Positions 60,662 through 64,000 of a stretch of 64,000 bases of DNA are shown in pieces; position 1 is the stretch's first letter; every line of letters starts with the position of its first letter. The stretch is from assembly GCF_048820915.1 (NCBI RefSeq), contig NZ_JBMERR010000019.1, positions 39,542-103,541 on the forward strand. Reading direction: 5' to 3'. Origin of the DNA: Cribrihabitans_A pelagius (lineage in GTDB: Bacteria; Pseudomonadota; Alphaproteobacteria; Rhodobacterales; Rhodobacteraceae). The position numbers and the translations under genes are program-made. The notes below the pieces were generated by a model. It saw only the letters and a program-made list of their open reading frames with translations, made no database searches and had not been told where the DNA came from.

Positions 60662-61258
60662 TCAGGACTTCTCGAAAAGGACCTCGTCGGAGTTGGTGAG
60701 GTCCTCCTGGGGCACGTCGAAGGTGAAGCCCTGGATATACTCCGGGTTCTCCGGTTCGCCGCCGCCCATCACCGCCTGCATCGTGTCGGCGTAGAACGTG
60801 CGGGCTTCCTCGATGCTGCGCTCGCCCGTCAGAATGTCGTGGGCGAGGTTGAGAGCCAGAAAGTTGGCCGCCTCCTTGTCGCAGCGTGCCGCCATGGTGG
60901 CCGCCGTCCGCTCGACGATGACGCTGCCATCGTACTCGGCGAGGTCGTCGAACATGTCGACGGCCACGTCGTAGTCGATCGTCTGTTCAAGCACGTCCGG
61001 ATGCGGCGTCGGGAAGTCGTGCTGGATGGCTTCCTTGTAGATGACCGTCCGCTTCCAAGGACCGTTGTCGTTCCAGACTAGCATTGTATCGGTCGTGCCG
61101 TCGGGCTGGCCGTATTTCTCGACCATGTCCTGGGCCGCGGCCTGCGAGGCTTCGTGCCAATCGCTGAGGTCCGGAAGCTGGGCGTCTTGAGCGGCCACGG
61201 CGCCAGCCATGGCCAGACCGGCGGCAGTGGATGTAAGAAACGCGATTGCCTTATGCAT
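60662..61258 (-). CDS. periplasmic protein of unknown function
   Basis: A 198-residue protein with a Sec signal peptide (MHKAIAFLTSTAAGLAMAGAVAAQ, cleavage about 23). The mature part is acidic, with WNDNGPWKRTVIYKEAIQHDFPTPHPD. No cysteines for a disulfide except one. Function unknown. AAGGAGAACTC ribosome site. The gap 61259-61438 is empty of genes. Confidence 0.75.
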   Translation of the reverse strand: MHKAIAFLTSTAAGLAMAGAVAAQDAQLPDLSDWHEASQAAAQDMVEKYGQPDGTTDTMLVWNDNGPWKRTVIYKEAIQHDFPTPHPDVLEQTIDYDVAVDMFDDLAEYDGSVIVERTAATMAARCDKEAANFLALNLAHDILTGERSIEEARTFYADTMQAVMGGGEPENPEYIQGFTFDVPQEDLTNSDEVLFEKS

Positions 61259-61438
61259 GTGAGTTCTCCTTCAGTTGACGTCGGCAGCATTGGCCGGGTG
61301 GCTCCCGAACCGCCGTGCCGGATCGTATTGCACTCTCCAATCCAACCGGATGCAGGCGACAACGTTCCCGAAAGGTGACCTAGGAGAGCCAACGGTGCCC
61401 TCACGTCCCAAAAATGTGCCTGATCGTCCTGCCGGCAC

Positions 61439-62455
61439 TCAGGGTTGGAGAGGTGGTCCGCGCCGTCTGGCCCGGAAGCTCCTGGGGTCCACACCGAATT
61501 CCGCCTGGAAAGCTCGGGAGAAATACGTCCGGCTCTCGTAACCGACGCTTTGCGCCACCATCGCGATCGGCAGCTCGGTCCGCTCCAGAAGTTCGGCGGC
61601 ATTGTGCAGGCGTATTCGCTTGAGGAGATCGATCGGGCTCGTGCCGAAAGTGGAGTGGAACCGTGCGGCGAAAACCGAGCGGCTCATGCCGGAGGCTTGT
61701 GCCAGCTCGTCAAGAGTAAAGTTGCGTGCGGGTTCCTCGAGCAAGGCCAGCACAGGCTTGGCGAGCCGTGGGTCCATGGAGCCCAGGAGCCAACTCGAGC
61801 GCATCGGATCGGGCACAACCCGCCGCACGAGCAAGACCAGGCATTGCTTGAGAAGCGCTTCGGTCAGAATACGAGATCCCAGCCGCGGGTCCACCAGTTC
61901 CTCGAGGAGCGCCTCAAACGCCCTCCTCAAGGCGTCCTCGGGCGGGAGAACCATCGATATCGGTCGATCAATCAAGTCGAACATGCCGATCGTGTTGCCG
62001 TAACTCGCCTCCAGCGTGCCGCAGATGAGGATCGCCTCCGGTGGCTCACCCGAACCGGTGGAGATCCGGAGCATGTGGTTTATCATGGCCACGTGTTGTT
62101 CGGAGCGACGCGAGTCCAAGTCCGTTGCGCTTGCACTGATTGTATGGGCGGATCCGCGCGGAAGCACAATGAAGCTGTGCGGCTCGAAGACGATCGCCTC
62201 GCTGCCCTCGACCTGCAGAACGCCCGATCCCTTGAGGACGTAGTGGATCAGAGGGTGCGGAAGCCCCGGAAGAGCAAGGGTAGAGTTCGGGCCAGCTTCG
62301 CAAACGGCCATTGGATGCACCGCAACCTGCAACGTGCTTAGAAGCCGCTCGAGCGCATCGGGAGCCCGTTCCTCCTGCCTCGATGCCTCGGCGGGGCTCG
62401 TCTCGAGATCGTATTTGGGAAGGCTGTCCAGCAGCCGCTGAAGAAGGCTTTTCAT
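61439..62455 (-). CDS. AraC-family transcriptional regulator
   Basis: A 338-residue regulator. The N-terminal cupin-like sensor (HPLIHYVLKGSGVLQVEG...FIVLPRGSAHTI) is followed by a double helix-turn-helix at the C terminus (LDELAQASGMSRSVFAARFHSTFGTSPIDLLKRIRL, then VGYESRTYFSRAFQAEFG). It is divergent from the flavodoxin-like gene and probably controls it. Start ATG 62455, with 62461 as an alternative. Confidence 0.9.
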   Translation of the reverse strand: MKSLLQRLLDSLPKYDLETSPAEASRQEERAPDALERLLSTLQVAVHPMAVCEAGPNSTLALPGLPHPLIHYVLKGSGVLQVEGSEAIVFEPHSFIVLPRGSAHTISASATDLDSRRSEQHVAMINHMLRISTGSGEPPEAILICGTLEASYGNTIGMFDLIDRPISMVLPPEDALRRAFEALLEELVDPRLGSRILTEALLKQCLVLLVRRVVPDPMRSSWLLGSMDPRLAKPVLALLEEPARNFTLDELAQASGMSRSVFAARFHSTFGTSPIDLLKRIRLHNAAELLERTELPIAMVAQSVGYESRTYFSRAFQAEFGVDPRSFRARRRGPPLQP

Positions 62456-62565
62456 GATCATGAGGTCGCGTTGCGGTCGGATGATAGCTCGTTGCGAGAT
62501 GGAGGACGATAGGGCAAAGCCGTATTTCGAGTAAGCGTCCGGCGAGGACGCGTGGAGTCGGAGCT

Positions 62566-62607
62566 TCAGTTGAGGCAGCACTTCTTGAACTTCTTGCCGA
62601 CCCGCAA
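62566..62607 (-). pseudogene. SEC-C motif remnant
   Basis: Within the 346-base gap 62456-62801 the minus strand encodes LRVGKKFKKCCLN followed by a stop, the characteristic end of a SEC-C zinc motif. Its cognate CPCGSG half and the rest of a protein are missing. The rest of the gap must contain the divergent promoters; nothing else is recognised. Confidence 0.3.
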
Positions 62608-62801
62608 GGCCAAAAGTCGTTGCGGCCAATTGGCTTGCTTGGCTGACGCAATGTTGGATAATGCCTCGCTGGTTGTATCGTACCGAAGCGAAAGACGCAG
62701 GGGCTGGTCTGTTTCGCCGCTACATCCCGCATCCCCGATGGATGCGGAAACTTCTCGGAAGGAGACCGCTGCATTCCTGAAACTGAACATGGAGATGCCC
62801 G

Positions 62802-63548
62802 ATGGATCTTAGTGAAAAACAATACACCCTGTGCGAGGAGAACAAGACCGACTTCTCCGACCTGCGCGCCGTGTTCTTCAACTGCACGCTGAAGCATCCC
62901 GACCAGGCGTCCCACACGTCGCTGTTGATGGGCAGCTCGGCCGAAATCATGCGCAAGAGCGGTGTCGCCGTGGAAGAGATCCGCATGACCGCCCACAACG
63001 TCGCCTTCGGTGTGCAGCCAGACATGCGCGAGCATGGCTGGGATCACGACGATTGGCCCGCTCTGTGGAGCAAGGTAAAAGCGGCGGACATTCTCGTAAT
63101 CGGCACGCCGATCTGGCTGGGCGAACAATCGTCGGTCTGCCGGCTCCTGATCGAGCGCCTCTATGCCATGTCCGGGATGCTGAACGACAAGGGCCAGTCC
63201 ATCTTCTACGGCAAGACCGGCGGCGTCGTGGTCACCGGCAACGAGGACGGGATCAAGCATGTGGCGATGAACGTGCTCTATTCCCTGTCGCATCTGGGCT
63301 ACGCGATCCCGCCGCAGGCCGATTGCGGCTGGATCGGCGAGGCAGGGCCCGGCCCGAGCTACGGCGACGACGGCGCGGGGTTCGACAACGAGTTCACGCA
63401 GCGCAACACCACAATCATGACCTGGAACCTGATGCACATGGCGCGGATGCTGGAGGATGCCGGGGGGATTCCCAGCCACGGCAACGACCGCAGGGCCTGG
63501 TCGGCCGGCTGCCGCTTCGACTTCGAGAACCCCGAGCACCGGAGCTGA
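62802..63548 (+). CDS. flavodoxin-like NAD(P)H/FMN reductase
   Basis: A 248-residue flavoprotein. It has ADILVIGTPIWLGEQSS (phosphate and FMN binding) and GKTGGVVVTGNEDG, typical of the NADPH-dependent FMN reductase/flavodoxin fold. An N-terminal strand VFFNCTLK fits. It may act on quinones or nitro compounds. ATG has GGAGATG upstream. It is divergent from the AraC-type regulator. Confidence 0.87.
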   Translation: MDLSEKQYTLCEENKTDFSDLRAVFFNCTLKHPDQASHTSLLMGSSAEIMRKSGVAVEEIRMTAHNVAFGVQPDMREHGWDHDDWPALWSKVKAADILVIGTPIWLGEQSSVCRLLIERLYAMSGMLNDKGQSIFYGKTGGVVVTGNEDGIKHVAMNVLYSLSHLGYAIPPQADCGWIGEAGPGPSYGDDGAGFDNEFTQRNTTIMTWNLMHMARMLEDAGGIPSHGNDRRAWSAGCRFDFENPEHRS

Positions 63549-63692
63549 GGTCGAAGGCGATCCCCGAGATCCACCTCCGGCAGGCGCGACCTCTGTGTAC
63601 TCCAGAAGCAAATCCCACTAGAGCTCCTCGACGAAAAGCACAATGAAATCAATCGGTAGATGTTGGAGAAGGTTCGACGTCAGGCCCATCCC

Positions 63693-63855
63693 CTCCGCCA
63701 CTTGCCCTCGCAAAAGCGCTCTCCCGACCCGGCTGCAGCCGGATTTTTTCGTTGTTTTCGAGGGTTATGCGGGAGGGGGTCAGCACCGGCTCCTGCGAGG
63801 AGAGGCCGGAAAGCGGTCTCTCAGAGCCTGTATTCTCTGGACCTGATGACTGCGC
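63693..63855. repeat. right copy of diverged 163-bp island-flanking repeat
   Basis: It begins CTCCGCCACTTGCCCT, exactly as the left copy, and ends GACTGCGC. About 76% identity without gaps by hand. It is preceded by GGTTCGA and pyrimidine-rich bases that look like a decayed tRNA T-arm, but no complete tRNA gene is present. The 144 bases from 63549 to 63692 contain no gene. Confidence 0.75.
63728..63749 (+). terminator. intrinsic terminator in the right repeat
   Basis: CCGGC-TGCA-GCCGG followed by ATTTTTT. It is the counterpart of the terminator at 2491-2512 and could end transcription arriving from the flavodoxin-like gene. Confidence 0.75.
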
Positions 63856-63951
63856 CATTCTGGTGAATGGCTTGTAAGCTGGACACCTCCGGAAACCTCT
63901 GGTTGATCGGCGGATAACGTGATTCACTTCCCGCGCAACGGGGAGGCGGCC

Positions 63952-64000
63952 ATGTCGAGGCAAGCAGGCTTCTGGAGCATTGATGACCGGCTGGCGGCGA
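63952..64000 (+). mobile_element. start of an IS5-like transposase gene, cut by the window edge
   Basis: ATG 63952, preceded by GGGAGGCGGCC, opens MSRQAGFWSIDDRLAA before the window ends. This resembles the N terminus of IS5-family transposases. The left end of the element must lie between 63856 and 63951, just after the right flanking repeat; no inverted repeat can be confirmed without the other end. Confidence 0.55.

Noticed and set aside
63670..63700. A second tRNA gene at the right repeat
   Set aside because: Only GGTTCGA and the CTCCGCCA end are present; there is no acceptor 5' strand, D arm or anticodon stem.

Overview
The window is high-GC DNA that looks alphaproteobacterial, most likely Rhodobacteraceae. 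The tail genes match the DUF2460 / DUF2163 / NlpC / TIM-barrel set known from Rhodobacter-type gene transfer agents, and many small proteins belong to families common in roseobacter prophages. Two housekeeping genes (an MscS-type channel running in from the left edge and an AlaX editing enzyme) and a tRNA-Ser(GGA) lie at the left end. Everything to the right of the tRNA looks accessory. A diverged 163-bp direct repeat begins inside the tRNA 3' end (2457-2619) and recurs at 63693-63855, so about 61 kb appears to be a composite island bordered by tRNA-derived sequence. An IS5-like transposase gene starts at the very right edge.

Left part (2.7-12.7 kb, minus strand): an excisionase-like helix-turn-helix gene and a complete type IC restriction-modification operon in the order hsdM-hsdS-prrC-hsdR. 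This is the same architecture as the E. coli prr locus, including a PrrC anticodon nuclease with its Arg-Glu-His triad. Next comes a serine recombinase module with a DUF2924 protein and two small partners.

Middle part (13.1-53.3 kb): a long tailed prophage. Its early module has an unrecognised 724-residue protein, a Com-like zinc protein under a ribosome-site hairpin, a sigma-like factor, a RecA-like ATPase, a probable ssDNA-binding protein, an SF2 helicase, a Cas4-like nuclease, a primase-helicase, a RuvC-like resolvase and two DNA methyltransferases. One methyltransferase gene carries a second plausible coding frame. The late module runs terminase, portal, protease-capsid fusion, head-tail genes, tail tube, a frameshifted tail chaperone, tape measure, GTA-type baseplate, fibre, endolysin and overlapping spanins. 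Two reverse-strand, AT-richer cargo genes interrupt it: a DarT-like ADP-ribosyltransferase without an antitoxin and an unknown protein with a HEPN-type RNxxxH motif.

Right part (53.3-63.6 kb): a mercury-resistance unit (merR divergent from merTPFA), a truncated flavoprotein, then a minus-strand series of redox and hydrolase genes (HAD, dihydrolipoamide-dehydrogenase-like, peroxiredoxin, cysteine hydrolase, membrane and periplasmic proteins), and an AraC-type regulator divergent from a flavodoxin-like reductase.

The island therefore combines host-beneficial cargo (metal and redox stress) with several anti-phage or toxin-like functions (type I restriction, PrrC, DarT-like, HEPN-like) around a prophage whose structural set looks complete. 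No lysogeny repressor and no tyrosine integrase are visible.
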